This document shows positions 25,372 through 33,379 of a stretch of 64,000 nucleotides of DNA, one piece after another (within the stretch, counting starts at the first letter, position 1; the number at the start of each line of letters is the position of its first letter). The stretch covers positions 62,001-126,000 of the forward strand of contig NZ_PIUM01000010.1 in the NCBI RefSeq assembly GCF_002845745.1, given 5' to 3'. The position numbers were made by a program, and so were the translations under genes. This stretch comes from Telmatospirillum siberiense. GTDB lineage: Bacteria > Pseudomonadota > Alphaproteobacteria > Rhodospirillales > Magnetospirillaceae. The notes beneath the pieces were generated by a model. That model saw nothing but the letters and a program-made list of their open reading frames with translations. It was not told the DNA's origin and did no database searches.

Positions 25372-27423
25372 TCACGCTCCCGCCGCCGGAACGGTGAACG
25401 TGAGCGTCGCTCCCCGCGTGTCCTGCGGCGTGGCGAGCCAGAGCCGTCCTCCGTTGGCCTGGATCAGCGAACGGCTGATGGAAAGTCCCAGTCCCATGCC
25501 GTTGCGCCGCGTCGTCGCGAAGGGGCGGAAGAGGTCTTCCGTCACCTCCTGCGATATCCCCGGACCGTTGTCAGCCACCGAAATCGCGATCATGCCGTCG
25601 CCGGCCGGTTGCGCCGTGATCCGCACCCGGCGGTCTTCATCGTCGAGAGCGTCCATCGCATCCATGCTGTTGCGCAGCAGATTGATCAGGACCTGCTCGA
25701 CCTGCAGCCGGTCGATGCGCGCCGTCAATTCCGGGGGCACCGACAGGTCGAATTCGGCTTCGCGCCGCGCCGCCTCGTCGGCCAGCAGCAGCAGGACCTC
25801 CCCGATCAGGTCGGTCACGGCGACCGTCTCGGCCTCGACCGTCGCGTTGCGGAAGAATTCGCGCAGCCGCCGCAGCACATGGCCGGCCCGTTCGGCCTGG
25901 GCGGCGGCCTTGGACAATTGTTCGCGGGCACGCGGCGGAATGTCTGTGCCAGCCAGGGTCCGCTGGCAGGCACCGGTATAGGTGATGACGGCGGCCAGCG
26001 GCTGATTCAGCTCGTGGGCGAGGGCGGCCGCCAATTCCTCGGTCAGGTTGCTGCGGGACGCCGATTCCAGTTCGGCCCGGCGCTGGCCCAGGCGGACGGC
26101 GGCGCGGCGGCGGGCGCTGATATCGCGCACGGCCACGACTTGTGTGAGGCGCTCGCCGATTTCGATGGTCGAGGTCGAGGTCTCCACGGGGACCTGCGTC
26201 CCGTCGGTACGGTGCAGCGTCCGTTCGCCGTCGCCGGCCAGGGCGGGCAGCGACAGCACCGATTCGAGCGGTCTGCCGAGAATGGCGGTGGCCGGCGTCG
26301 CCGAAAGGGCTTCGAACTGCCGGTTGATCATTTCGATGCGGCCCTCCTCGTCGACCAGCGCCATGCCGTCGGGAGCCATGTCGATGATCGCCTTCAGGCG
26401 CGCCTGGCCCTGGATGACCGAGCGCCTGGCCCGTTCCCGTTCGGAAATGACGGCTCCCAGCAGCAATCCGGTGGCGGCGAGGGACAGCATCAGGATTTGC
26501 AGTTTGACGATCTGGTTCGGAGCGAGGTCCAGAATGGCGATGCAGCCGGCGAACGCCGCCTGGATGGGCAACAGGACGCTGGCGGCTCCGCTCAGGCCGT
26601 AACGCGCGGCGATCCAGACCAGGGGGATGAACATGGGATAGAAGCGCGAGCCGACGGTCCGCGGAAAAATGATGTAGAGAATGCCGCCGACAAACGCCGC
26701 CAGCGCCAGGCACTCCCATGACAGTAACGCCTTCAGCCGCTCCGGGTGATGCAGGGTTTGGCGATTCACCAGCAGGAAGGGACCCATGACCAGGCCGCCC
26801 ACCATGTCCGCCACCCAATAGTGAAATACTGCCGCCGGCAGTTGCCCGGCCGGAACCTGGGCCGACATCCATAGGGCAAAGACATAGGTCATGGCCATCA
26901 GGGCGGCGGCGGCGGCGATGACGCCGATGAAACGAAAGACATCGTCGAAGCCGCCGAGATCCGGGTCGACGCGCAGCCGGCGTTTCAGCAACCATGCCGC
27001 TCCGCTGTAAATGCAGGCTTCGGTCAGGGCCGTCAGGCAGCCGGGAACCGCGCCGGCGGTTCCGGTTTTCGGCAGAAGGACCGTGGCCAGGGCGCCGGCC
27101 ACCAGCCAGGGCATCCAGGAGAATCCGCCCAGCAACAGTAACGCCAAGGCGATGGCCGGCCGCGGATTCCATGGCGGAATGCCCAGCATCTCGTGAGGAT
27201 GAAAGCCGGCGAGCCAGTCGACGGCCAGATAGGCCGTCAGATACAGAAGTCCGATGCTCAGGCGTTGCGGGGAAAGGGTCAAGGATGGGGCCGCCGTGCC
27301 GACCACGATGCCGTCGCGGTGGAAGAGTTGCACCGCCCACCTCTCTGTAATTTTGGTTAATTCGGATGAAATATATCCGAAGGAGATGAATGGATAGTGA
27401 TATTTCAAATAACCATGATTCAT
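25372..27423 (-). CDS. MASE1-PAS sensor histidine kinase
   Basis: A 683-residue membrane kinase. Residues about 45-330 contain eight or more hydrophobic helices of a MASE1 sensor (LLYLTAYLAVDWLAGFHPHE, WMPWLVAGALATVLLP, FHYWVADMVGGLVMGPFLL). A PAS domain follows (ARLKAIIDMAPDGMALVDEEGRIEMIN), then HisKA with the phospho-His in LAHELNQPLAAVITYT and a HATPase (LINLLRNSMDAMD, ISVADNGPGIS, GMGLGLSISRSLIQANGG). The architecture from PAS onward resembles FixL/DctB-type kinases. The signal is unknown. The start is placed at ATG 27423; a TTG three codons earlier is less likely. Its stop overlaps the alternative GTG of the response regulator gene. Confidence 0.92.
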   Translation of the reverse strand: MNHGYLKYHYPFISFGYISSELTKITERWAVQLFHRDGIVVGTAAPSLTLSPQRLSIGLLYLTAYLAVDWLAGFHPHEMLGIPPWNPRPAIALALLLLGGFSWMPWLVAGALATVLLPKTGTAGAVPGCLTALTEACIYSGAAWLLKRRLRVDPDLGGFDDVFRFIGVIAAAAALMAMTYVFALWMSAQVPAGQLPAAVFHYWVADMVGGLVMGPFLLVNRQTLHHPERLKALLSWECLALAAFVGGILYIIFPRTVGSRFYPMFIPLVWIAARYGLSGAASVLLPIQAAFAGCIAILDLAPNQIVKLQILMLSLAATGLLLGAVISERERARRSVIQGQARLKAIIDMAPDGMALVDEEGRIEMINRQFEALSATPATAILGRPLESVLSLPALAGDGERTLHRTDGTQVPVETSTSTIEIGERLTQVVAVRDISARRRAAVRLGQRRAELESASRSNLTEELAAALAHELNQPLAAVITYTGACQRTLAGTDIPPRAREQLSKAAAQAERAGHVLRRLREFFRNATVEAETVAVTDLIGEVLLLLADEAARREAEFDLSVPPELTARIDRLQVEQVLINLLRNSMDAMDALDDEDRRVRITAQPAGDGMIAISVADNGPGISQEVTEDLFRPFATTRRNGMGLGLSISRSLIQANGGRLWLATPQDTRGATLTFTVPAAGA

Positions 27424-27821
27424 TTTTCTCAAAAAAAGTGCCTCTTATGTCATATTATTGTAACATGTTCTGTGCGGCCGATCCTCCGGCCTCACGGGAT
27501 GCGGCTGACGACACCTGATCACCGAGACGGTTCGATATTCGGGGCCCTGTAAATTTTTAAAATAATTGAAAATATATTTTGGGCTGGAACCACCTGTTTC
27601 GGTGGACTTTTTCCTCTCGCGGATTGAGCCGGTGATGAAAACAATCATCTCCCTTTCGTCCCCATGTTTATGATAACTTCTGCGTTATATCGGATGGGGG
27701 GGCCGGGGTGCGGCGCCGATAGAGGGTCTGATTGAGGTCTAGTGTGGGGAACATGGTGAAGGCGCCTGCGTCTTCGCTCCGCGGCGAAGCTGGGGCGTCG
27801 CGGAATGGCGGCAACGATTCC
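27424..27821. promoter_or_regulatory. Intergenic region between the kinase and the aryl polyene cluster
   Basis: These 398 bp hold the two divergent promoters. The part at 27540-27590 is AT-rich (TTTTTAAAATAATTGAAAAT). No convincing -35/-10 pair, operator dyad or small RNA could be fixed by eye. Codons 27753-27821 are in frame with apeC and could encode a short N-terminal extension. Confidence 0.4.
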
Positions 27822-28538
27822 ATGGCACCAATTTTTTTCCATGTCGTGAATTGGCAAGCTTGGTCGCCGGAACGGCCGACGGCGGAGGCGTGGCGTCTCT
27901 GGGCTGGAACAGGCTCGGACACGGGCCCGGGTCCGGCCGACGGTTCGGCGCCCGTGCCCATGCTTTTGCGCCGCCGTGTCGGCGCTCTGGGACAGCAGGC
28001 GTTGCGCGCCGCCTGGAGCATGCCGCAATCCGCCTCGGCGAGACTGGTATTCGCCTCTCGCCATGGCGAGTTTCCTCGCACGCTCTCGATTATGGACAGT
28101 CTGGCGGCGGGAGAGCCGGTCTTGCCCGCCGACTTCACTCTTTCGGTTCATCATGCCCTGGCCGGATTGCTTTCCATCGCACGGTCCAACCACCATGGAC
28201 ATACGGCGATCGCCGCCGGCCGCGACAGTTTCGGCTGCGGTCTGCTGGAGGCCGCCGCCTGTCTGGCTGAAAAGCCGGACGAGCCGGTGCTGTTCGTCTA
28301 TTACGACGAACAGCTGCCGTCGCCGTTTTCCGATTTCGACGAGGATGGCGCCCCTCTCGCCGTGGCTCTGACGCTGGCTGCCGGCGGTGGTTCCTCCATC
28401 GGGCTCACCCTCTCGGCGCGTCCGGCCGATATGCCGGTTTCCAGGACGCCGGCCGAGGACTTCCTGCGTTTTCTGTTGGATAGGGCGCCATCGGCGGCAA
28501 GTCCGGGGGAACGCCATCTGTGGCGTTGGACCCGATGA
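27822..28538 (+). CDS. apeC: Aryl polyene chain-length factor (ketosynthase-like, ApeC)
   Basis: A 238-residue ketoacyl-synthase N-terminal-like protein of the chain-length-factor type: IFFHVVNWQAWSPERPTAEAWRLWA is the typical N-terminus, and MLLRRRVGALGQQALRAAW plus FASRHGEFPRTLSIMDSL follow. It has no catalytic Cys-His-His set, as expected for a factor that pairs with an active ketosynthase (ApeO) and sets polyene length. Start 27822 gives the family N-terminus. ATG 27753 (with GTGGGG close upstream) would add 23 low-complexity residues and cannot be excluded. It is first of the cluster and overlaps apeD by 4 bp (ATGA). Ape letters here and below follow the published cluster order as I recall it. 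Confidence 0.87.
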   Translation: MAPIFFHVVNWQAWSPERPTAEAWRLWAGTGSDTGPGPADGSAPVPMLLRRRVGALGQQALRAAWSMPQSASARLVFASRHGEFPRTLSIMDSLAAGEPVLPADFTLSVHHALAGLLSIARSNHHGHTAIAAGRDSFGCGLLEAAACLAEKPDEPVLFVYYDEQLPSPFSDFDEDGAPLAVALTLAAGGGSSIGLTLSARPADMPVSRTPAEDFLRFLLDRAPSAASPGERHLWRWTR

Positions 28539-29299
28539 TGCGCAGGCTCGACTACTCATGGCGGCTGTTCGCCACCGGCAGCGCGTTCGCTTTCATCTTT
28601 TTTGGGGGCGGTTTGCTGGCGGTGACGGTGTTGCCGCTTCTTTCCCTGCTGCCGGGACGGAAGCGCCGGCGCGCGCAAATGATCGTCCACCGCCTGTTCC
28701 GGCATTACATCTGGATGCTGCGGCATCTGGGTCTTTTGACTCTGCAGACCGAGGGGCTCGACAAGTTGGCGGCACCCGGCGGGCGACTGGTGGTGGCCAA
28801 CCACCCTTCGTTGCTCGACGTGGTCATCTTGATGGCCTTCATTCCGAAAGCCCAGTGCATCGTCAAGCATCAACTGTGGGACCATAAACTCCTGGGGCCG
28901 CTGGTGCGCCGCGCCGGCTATATCCGCAACGACCTGGATCCCGAAACCCTGGTGGCCGCCTGCAAGACGGCCCTGGATCAGGGAAACAGCCTGATCATCT
29001 TTCCGGAAGGCACCCGCAGCCTGCCGGGAGTCCCTCCGCAGATGCGCCGCGGTTTCGCCAATCTGGCCACGCTGACGGGGGCGTCCATCCAACTCGTCGT
29101 CATCACCTGCGATCCGCCCACCTTGATCAAGGGCGAGCCGTGGTGGCGCATTCCCCCTCACAAACCCTCGTTCCGCCTCGTCGTTGACGAGGTATTGGAC
29201 GCGAGCACCTATCTCGACCACCAATGCCGCAGTCTGGCGGCGCGGCATCTGGTTCGGTTCGTTGAAACTTACTTCGCAGAAAAGCTTGGATATGTCTGA
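28535..29299 (+). CDS. apeD: Aryl polyene lysophospholipid-type acyltransferase (ApeD)
   Basis: A 254-residue 1-acyl-glycerol-3-phosphate acyltransferase-like protein with one N-terminal membrane segment (SAFAFIFFGGGLLAVTVLPLL). The active-site NHPSLLD (H-x4-D) and substrate-binding FPEGTRS are intact, and GLLTLQTEGLDKL precedes them. In APE pathways it is thought to help move the aryl polyene or a fatty acyl chain onto the membrane anchor. ATG 28535 overlaps the apeC stop. The gene overlaps the first ACP gene by 8 bp, indicating translational coupling. Confidence 0.9.
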   Translation: MMRRLDYSWRLFATGSAFAFIFFGGGLLAVTVLPLLSLLPGRKRRRAQMIVHRLFRHYIWMLRHLGLLTLQTEGLDKLAAPGGRLVVANHPSLLDVVILMAFIPKAQCIVKHQLWDHKLLGPLVRRAGYIRNDLDPETLVAACKTALDQGNSLIIFPEGTRSLPGVPPQMRRGFANLATLTGASIQLVVITCDPPTLIKGEPWWRIPPHKPSFRLVVDEVLDASTYLDHQCRSLAARHLVRFVETYFAEKLGYV

Positions 29300-29555
29300 C
29301 ATCGAATATGAAGTGAAGAAGATGATCATCGAGTCCCTGAAACTCGAAGACATCACGCCCGAGGACATCAACAGCGAGGAACCGTTGTTCGGCGAGGGGC
29401 TGGGGCTCGATTCCATCGATGCCCTGGAACTCGGCGTGGCGATCCGCCAGCGTTTCGGGATCAAGCTGGAAACGGTCAGCGACGAGGTGAGGGCCTATTT
29501 CGCCAATGTGCGCAGCCTGTCCCGCTTCATCGGTCTGCAGCAGGGAGCGCAGTGA
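29292..29555 (+). CDS. apeE: Acyl carrier protein 1 of the aryl polyene pathway (ApeE)
   Basis: An 87-residue acidic ACP. GEGLGLDSIDALELG carries the serine that takes 4'-phosphopantetheine. It begins inside the end of apeD (8-bp overlap) and its TGA overlaps the next ATG by one base. By analogy with characterised APE clusters, one of the two ACPs carries the growing polyene and the other the starter; sequence alone cannot tell which. Confidence 0.93.
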   Translation: MSDIEYEVKKMIIESLKLEDITPEDINSEEPLFGEGLGLDSIDALELGVAIRQRFGIKLETVSDEVRAYFANVRSLSRFIGLQQGAQ

Positions 29556-29818
29556 TGGCTTCCCGCGACGAGCTTTACCAGAAATTGACCGAATATCTGG
29601 TTGAACTCTTTGAAATCGAACCGGGGAAGATCACGCCGGACGCCAAGCTGTTCGAGGAATTGGATCTGGACAGCATCGACGCCGTCGATCTGGTGGTGAA
29701 GTTGCAGGAATATACCGGCCGGCGGGTGAAGCCCGAGGAGTTCAAGGCGGTCCGGACCGTCGGCGACGTGGTCGACTGCCTGGAAAGACTGCTGAAGACG
29801 CATGACCTTCCGGCCTAG
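29555..29818 (+). CDS. apeF: Acyl carrier protein 2 of the aryl polyene pathway (ApeF)
   Basis: An 87-residue ACP with the 4'-phosphopantetheine serine in FEELDLDSIDAVDLVVKL. The ATG at 29555 shares a base with the apeE stop (TGATG) and has GGGAG 9 bases upstream. It differs from apeE enough (VVKLQEYTGRRVKPEEFKAV) to suggest a different partner enzyme. After it the tight coding run is broken by 188 bp containing a dispersed repeat. Confidence 0.93.
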   Translation: MASRDELYQKLTEYLVELFEIEPGKITPDAKLFEELDLDSIDAVDLVVKLQEYTGRRVKPEEFKAVRTVGDVVDCLERLLKTHDLPA

Positions 29819-29864
29819 GGCGTGTCGTCAGTTGCCGGGATATCGTGCTGATGGCCCCAAAAAC

Positions 29865-29962
29865 CGTCATGGCCGTGCTCGACACGGCTATCCACGTGGT
29901 GGGAGCGAACGGCGGAGACTTGTTCGGGGGCGTGGATGCCCGGCTCAAGGCCGGGCATGACG
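29865..29962. repeat. Dispersed palindromic element of about 100 bp, copy 2, inside the aryl polyene operon
   Basis: It starts CGTCATGGCCGTGCTCGACA and ends CAAGGCCGGGCATGACG, the same inverted ends as the copies at 5333 and 53701. It splits apeF from apeG in an otherwise overlapping gene series. A hairpin here could lower transcription of or protect the upstream message. Confidence 0.82.
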
Positions 29963-30006
29963 TCTTTTGATTGAATCGCCAAACCAAAATACCGGAAGAG
30001 CGGTAA

Positions 30007-30579
30007 ATGACGACAGGCCCTAGAAATCCCTGGTTGGTTCTTGCGGTTCTGGGCGGGCTGGCCTATCCCCTGATTGTCTATTCGAGCTTTTCCCGGATAC
30101 CCCCCCTGTTCCTGGTGTGTCTCGGCCTGGGGTTGATCGCCTTGCGGCTGGTCGGCCTGCGCCGTGTCGTCCGTTCCAGGACCTGGACGGCGGCTCTGCT
30201 CACCGCCGCCGCCGGCCTGATCCTTTTGTCCATGGTGGCCCCGGGATTGGCGGCGCGGGCCTATCCGGTCCTGGTCAGCCTGAGCGTGGCCGGCGTCTTC
30301 GCCGTCTCGATGCGCCATCCCCCCACGGTGATCGAGCGCTTCGCCCGGATGACAGAGCCCGATCTGCCGCCCGAGGGTGTGGCCTACACCCGTAAATTGA
30401 CGGTGGTCTGGATCGTTTTCCTGGTTGCCAATGCGGGGATCTCGGCGGCGACCGCTCTTTGTGGGTCGTTGGCCCTCTGGACGCTTTGGAACGGCCTTTT
30501 ATCCTATCTCGCCATGGGCTCGCTGTTCCTGGGCGAGCTGCTGGTCCGGCGGATGGTCAGGGGACGGGCCGGGACATGA
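30007..30579 (+). CDS. apeG: Aryl polyene cluster membrane protein (ApeG, COG4648-like)
   Basis: A 190-residue polytopic protein with about five to six hydrophobic segments (WLVLAVLGGLAYPLIVYSSF, LFLVCLGLGLIALRLVGL, AYPVLVSLSVAGVFAVSM, LTVVWIVFLVANAGISAATA, LSYLAMGSLFLGELLVRRMV). HPPTVIERFARMTEPDLPPEGVAYTRKLT is the characteristic soluble loop. The biochemical role is unknown, but it is a constant part of APE clusters. GGAAGAG lies upstream of the ATG, and its TGA overlaps the apeH start (ATGA). Confidence 0.86.
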   Translation: MTTGPRNPWLVLAVLGGLAYPLIVYSSFSRIPPLFLVCLGLGLIALRLVGLRRVVRSRTWTAALLTAAAGLILLSMVAPGLAARAYPVLVSLSVAGVFAVSMRHPPTVIERFARMTEPDLPPEGVAYTRKLTVVWIVFLVANAGISAATALCGSLALWTLWNGLLSYLAMGSLFLGELLVRRMVRGRAGT

Positions 30580-31889
30580 TCGTCGGTCCGCTGGCAGCCC
30601 TCTTCACCGGCCCCGGTACCGGCTCCCGGCCGGTCGCCTTGCGCGGCGGAAATCCCGTCGATTTCGCCGAGTTCCGCGCGGATGTGGCGAGGGTGGCGCA
30701 TGCCTTTTCCGGCTGTCCCCGGGCCGCTCTGTTCTGCCGGGACAGCTACGTTTTCGCGGTGGGGCTGTTCGGGCTTTTGCATGCCGGCGCCAAAGTCATC
30801 TTGCCGCCCAACGGGCAACCGGGCCTGCTGGCCGCGTTGTCGGATCGCTTCGATCGTCTGATCGGCGACGATCTGCTGGAGCGGGCCGGCGGGGCCGGTG
30901 CCGACCTCGATTCCCTCCCCACCGGGGAACCCCTCCTGCACTTCTTCACGTCCGGTTCCACGGGCGAAGCGAAATGCGTCGTCAAATCCCTGGGCATGAT
31001 GGAGCAGGAACTCCACGTCCTCGAGTCTCTGTGGCCGGCCGGCGACGGCCCGGTCCTGTCCACGGTCAGCCATCAGCATCTCTACGGCCTGACCTTCCGG
31101 ATTTTGTTGCCATTGGCCGTGGGACGTCCGTTCACTGCCGAAACTCACGAATTGTGGGAGACGCTGCTGGCGGTCCTTCCCGCCGGCGCGGTGGTGGTGT
31201 CCAGTCCCGCGCATCTCGGTCGCACGGGCGGTCTCGCGCCGGTGCCGCCGGCTCGCAGGCCGGCCTGCGTCATGTCGGCCGGCGCGCCACTGTCGGCCGT
31301 CGCGGCGCGGCAGTCCGCCGCCATTCTCGGACCTCTGCCGACGGAAATCTTCGGCAGCACGGAAACCGGCGTGATCGCGACGCGCCGGCAGGAAAGGGGG
31401 GACGAGGACTGGTCTTTGTTGCCCGGTGTCGAAATGCGGACCGAGGCCGATGGCCGGCTTTCGCTGAGGGCCCCTCACATGGGGAGCGGTTGGGTGGCGA
31501 CCGGCGATCAGGTCGCCCCCGTTCCCGGCGGCTTTCGTTTTCAGGGACGGATGGATCGGATCGTCAAGATCGAAGGCAAGCGGATCGATCTCAAGGATGT
31601 CGAACAGGCGCTGCTGCGTCTGCCCTGGGTCGCCGCCGCCGCCGTCGCCCTGCTGCCGGGGGATCCGGCGCGTCTGGCCGCCGCGGTCGTTCCCAGCCCG
31701 GCCGGCGCCGAACGCCTGGCTCAGCTGGGATCGTTCCGTTTCGGCCGGCTGCTGCGCCGCGACTTGTCCGATACTCAGGAGCCCGCCGGCATGCCCCGGA
31801 TGTGGCGTTTCGTCCCCGCTTTGCCGGATGCGGATATGGGCAAGCGGCGCCGGGCCGATATCCAGGCCCTGTTCGGAGATCGGGGATGA
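30576..31889 (+). CDS. apeH: Aryl polyene AMP-dependent aryl-ACP ligase (ApeH)
   Basis: A 437-residue member of the acyl-adenylate-forming family, shorter than the usual 500-550. FFTSGSTGEAKCVVKS is the ATP-binding P-loop. TEIFGSTETG is the adenylate motif, VATGDQV the ribose-binding Asp, FQGRMDRIVKIEGKRI the hinge, and MGKRRRADI carries the catalytic C-terminal lysine. It should activate the aryl starter (4-hydroxybenzoate-type acid) and load it on an ACP. The ATG at 30576 overlaps the apeG stop by 4 bp, and its stop overlaps apeI in the same way. Confidence 0.9.
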   Translation: MIVGPLAALFTGPGTGSRPVALRGGNPVDFAEFRADVARVAHAFSGCPRAALFCRDSYVFAVGLFGLLHAGAKVILPPNGQPGLLAALSDRFDRLIGDDLLERAGGAGADLDSLPTGEPLLHFFTSGSTGEAKCVVKSLGMMEQELHVLESLWPAGDGPVLSTVSHQHLYGLTFRILLPLAVGRPFTAETHELWETLLAVLPAGAVVVSSPAHLGRTGGLAPVPPARRPACVMSAGAPLSAVAARQSAAILGPLPTEIFGSTETGVIATRRQERGDEDWSLLPGVEMRTEADGRLSLRAPHMGSGWVATGDQVAPVPGGFRFQGRMDRIVKIEGKRIDLKDVEQALLRLPWVAAAAVALLPGDPARLAAAVVPSPAGAERLAQLGSFRFGRLLRRDLSDTQEPAGMPRMWRFVPALPDADMGKRRRADIQALFGDRG

Positions 31890-32224
31890 CCATTCCGGAC
31901 ATCGTCTCGTGTCAGCGCCCCGATGAGAGCTCGGTCGTTCTCGCCTTTCGGCTGTCCGCCGGGGCGGCCGCGTTCGACGGGCATTTCCCCGGCCACCCCA
32001 TCCTGCCCGGCGTGCTTCAGCTCGATTGGGCGCTTCGCCTGGCCGAACGGTATTTCGGTTTGGAGCCGGCGGTGGGCCGGGACTTTCAGATAAAGTTCCG
32101 TCATGCGATCCTGCCCGAGGCGGATGTGATCTTGTCGCTTCGCCTGGATGCCGGTCGCCGCCTGGACCTGGAATACCGTGTCGGCGAGGTGGTCGCCTCG
32201 ACGGGCCGGGTGCGTTTGGGATGA
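31886..32224 (+). CDS. apeI: 3-hydroxyacyl-ACP dehydratase, hotdog fold (ApeI)
   Basis: A 112-residue FabA/FabZ-like protein. FDGHFPGHPILPGVLQLDWALRLA contains the active-site His in the HFPGHPILPG motif. Dehydration gives the conjugated double bonds of the polyene. In characterised clusters ApeI works in complex with a second dehydratase, ApeP, which is also present (41256). A long frame upstream on the same strand is a shadow of apeH; the ATG at 31886 overlaps the apeH TGA. Confidence 0.9.
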   Translation: MTIPDIVSCQRPDESSVVLAFRLSAGAAAFDGHFPGHPILPGVLQLDWALRLAERYFGLEPAVGRDFQIKFRHAILPEADVILSLRLDAGRRLDLEYRVGEVVASTGRVRLG

Positions 32225-32228
32225 GACG

Positions 32229-32978
32229 ATGAAAATTTGCGCCGTCGTTCCCAGCCACAATCATTGGACCGCCCTCGCCGGCGTGATCGGGGGTCTTCGG
32301 TCCGCCGGCCTGCCGGTTTTCATCGTCGATGACGGCAGCGCGGAGCCGGCGCGGAGCGCCATCGCCCGCCTGCACGCGCCGGAAGACGGGGTGCGCGTTC
32401 ATCGCCTGGCGGTCAACCGGGGCAAGGGCGTGGCGGTGGTCGAGGCCTTTCGGCTGGCCTGGGAGGCGGGATTCACCCATGCGCTTCAGATCGATGCCGA
32501 CGGTCAGCATGATCTGGACGCCGTGCCCGGCCTGCTGGCCCTGGCCGGACGGCATCCCCAGGCCCTGGTGACCGGCCTGCCGCGGTACGACGCGTCGATT
32601 CCCCCGGGACGCAGGATCGGGCGCTGGGTTACCCATGTCTGGGTCTGGGTCGAGACGCTTTCCTTGCGGATTTCCGACAGCATGTGCGGTTTCCGCGTCT
32701 ATCCGCTGGCGGCCGTGCATGCCTTGCTCGGGCGCCATAAGGTGGGCCGCCGCATGGACTTCGACACCGAAATCATGGTTCGGCTGTTCTGGGAGGGAAC
32801 GCCGGTTCTGGGCCTGCCGGTGCGGGTGACCTATCCGCCCGGCAATATTTCGAATTTCGATCTGCTGCGCGATAATTGGCGGATCAGCGTGATGCACAGC
32901 CGGCTGGTGCTGACCATGCTGATCCGCCTGCCCTCCATCCTGGCCCACCGTCCGCAATTTCCCGAAGAGGTATCATGA
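32229..32978 (+). CDS. apeJ: Family 2 glycosyltransferase (single-domain ApeJ)
   Basis: A 249-residue GT-A protein: MKICAVVPSHNHWTAL, FIVDDGSAEP, NRGKGVAVVEAF and IDADGQHDLDAVP (D-x-D metal site) form the nucleotide-sugar domain. FRVYPLAAV and RMDFDTEIMVRLFWEG follow, as in dolichol-phosphate-mannose-like enzymes. It may add a sugar to the lipid anchor of the polyene. As I recall, apeJ homologues in other clusters are often fused to an LpxL-like acyltransferase; here the protein ends after the glycosyltransferase, and such a domain is instead at the C-terminus of the exporter at 33990. Its stop overlaps apeK by 4 bp. Confidence 0.87.
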   Translation: MKICAVVPSHNHWTALAGVIGGLRSAGLPVFIVDDGSAEPARSAIARLHAPEDGVRVHRLAVNRGKGVAVVEAFRLAWEAGFTHALQIDADGQHDLDAVPGLLALAGRHPQALVTGLPRYDASIPPGRRIGRWVTHVWVWVETLSLRISDSMCGFRVYPLAAVHALLGRHKVGRRMDFDTEIMVRLFWEGTPVLGLPVRVTYPPGNISNFDLLRDNWRISVMHSRLVLTMLIRLPSILAHRPQFPEEVS

Positions 32979-33379
32979 TTTCCGCCGAAGTGGTGATTAA
33001 GGCCCAGTTTTACGATCTCGATCCCATGCAGGTCGTCTGGCATGGCAATTACGCCCGTTTCCTGGAACAGGCCCGCTGCGCCCTTCTCGACCGTATCGGC
33101 TACAATTACCCGGAAATGGAGGCCAGCGGCTATGTCTGGCCGGTCGTCGACATGCGGATCAAATATGTCCGGCCGATCCGCTTCAACGACGAGGTGGTGG
33201 TCACCGCGACCCTGGTGGAGTACGAAAACCGCCTGAAGATCGATTACCGCATCCACGATGCCACCGGCCAGATCGCGACCAAGGGGCAGACCATCCAGGT
33301 GGCGGTCCGCGCCGATACCGGCGAGATGTTGCTGGAAAGTCCGCCGGCGTTTACCGAAAAAGTGAAGGCGGCCCTCTGA
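32975..33379 (+). CDS. apeK: Acyl-CoA/ACP thioesterase, 4HBT hotdog family (ApeK)
   Basis: A 134-residue thioesterase. YDLDPMQVVWHGNYARFLEQAR is the 4-hydroxybenzoyl-CoA thioesterase signature with the catalytic Asp, and KYVRPIRFNDEVVVTATL is the second conserved strand. In APE pathways it probably removes stalled or wrong acyl groups, or releases product from ACP. The ATG at 32975 overlaps the apeJ TGA, and its own TGA overlaps the apeL ATG by one base. Confidence 0.9.
   Translation: MISAEVVIKAQFYDLDPMQVVWHGNYARFLEQARCALLDRIGYNYPEMEASGYVWPVVDMRIKYVRPIRFNDEVVVTATLVEYENRLKIDYRIHDATGQIATKGQTIQVAVRADTGEMLLESPPAFTEKVKAAL

Noticed and set aside
30504-32957. 817-residue minus-strand open frame across apeH-apeJ
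   Set aside because: It runs antisense to several overlapping, well-recognised genes; its Arg/Pro/Gln-rich composition matches no family.
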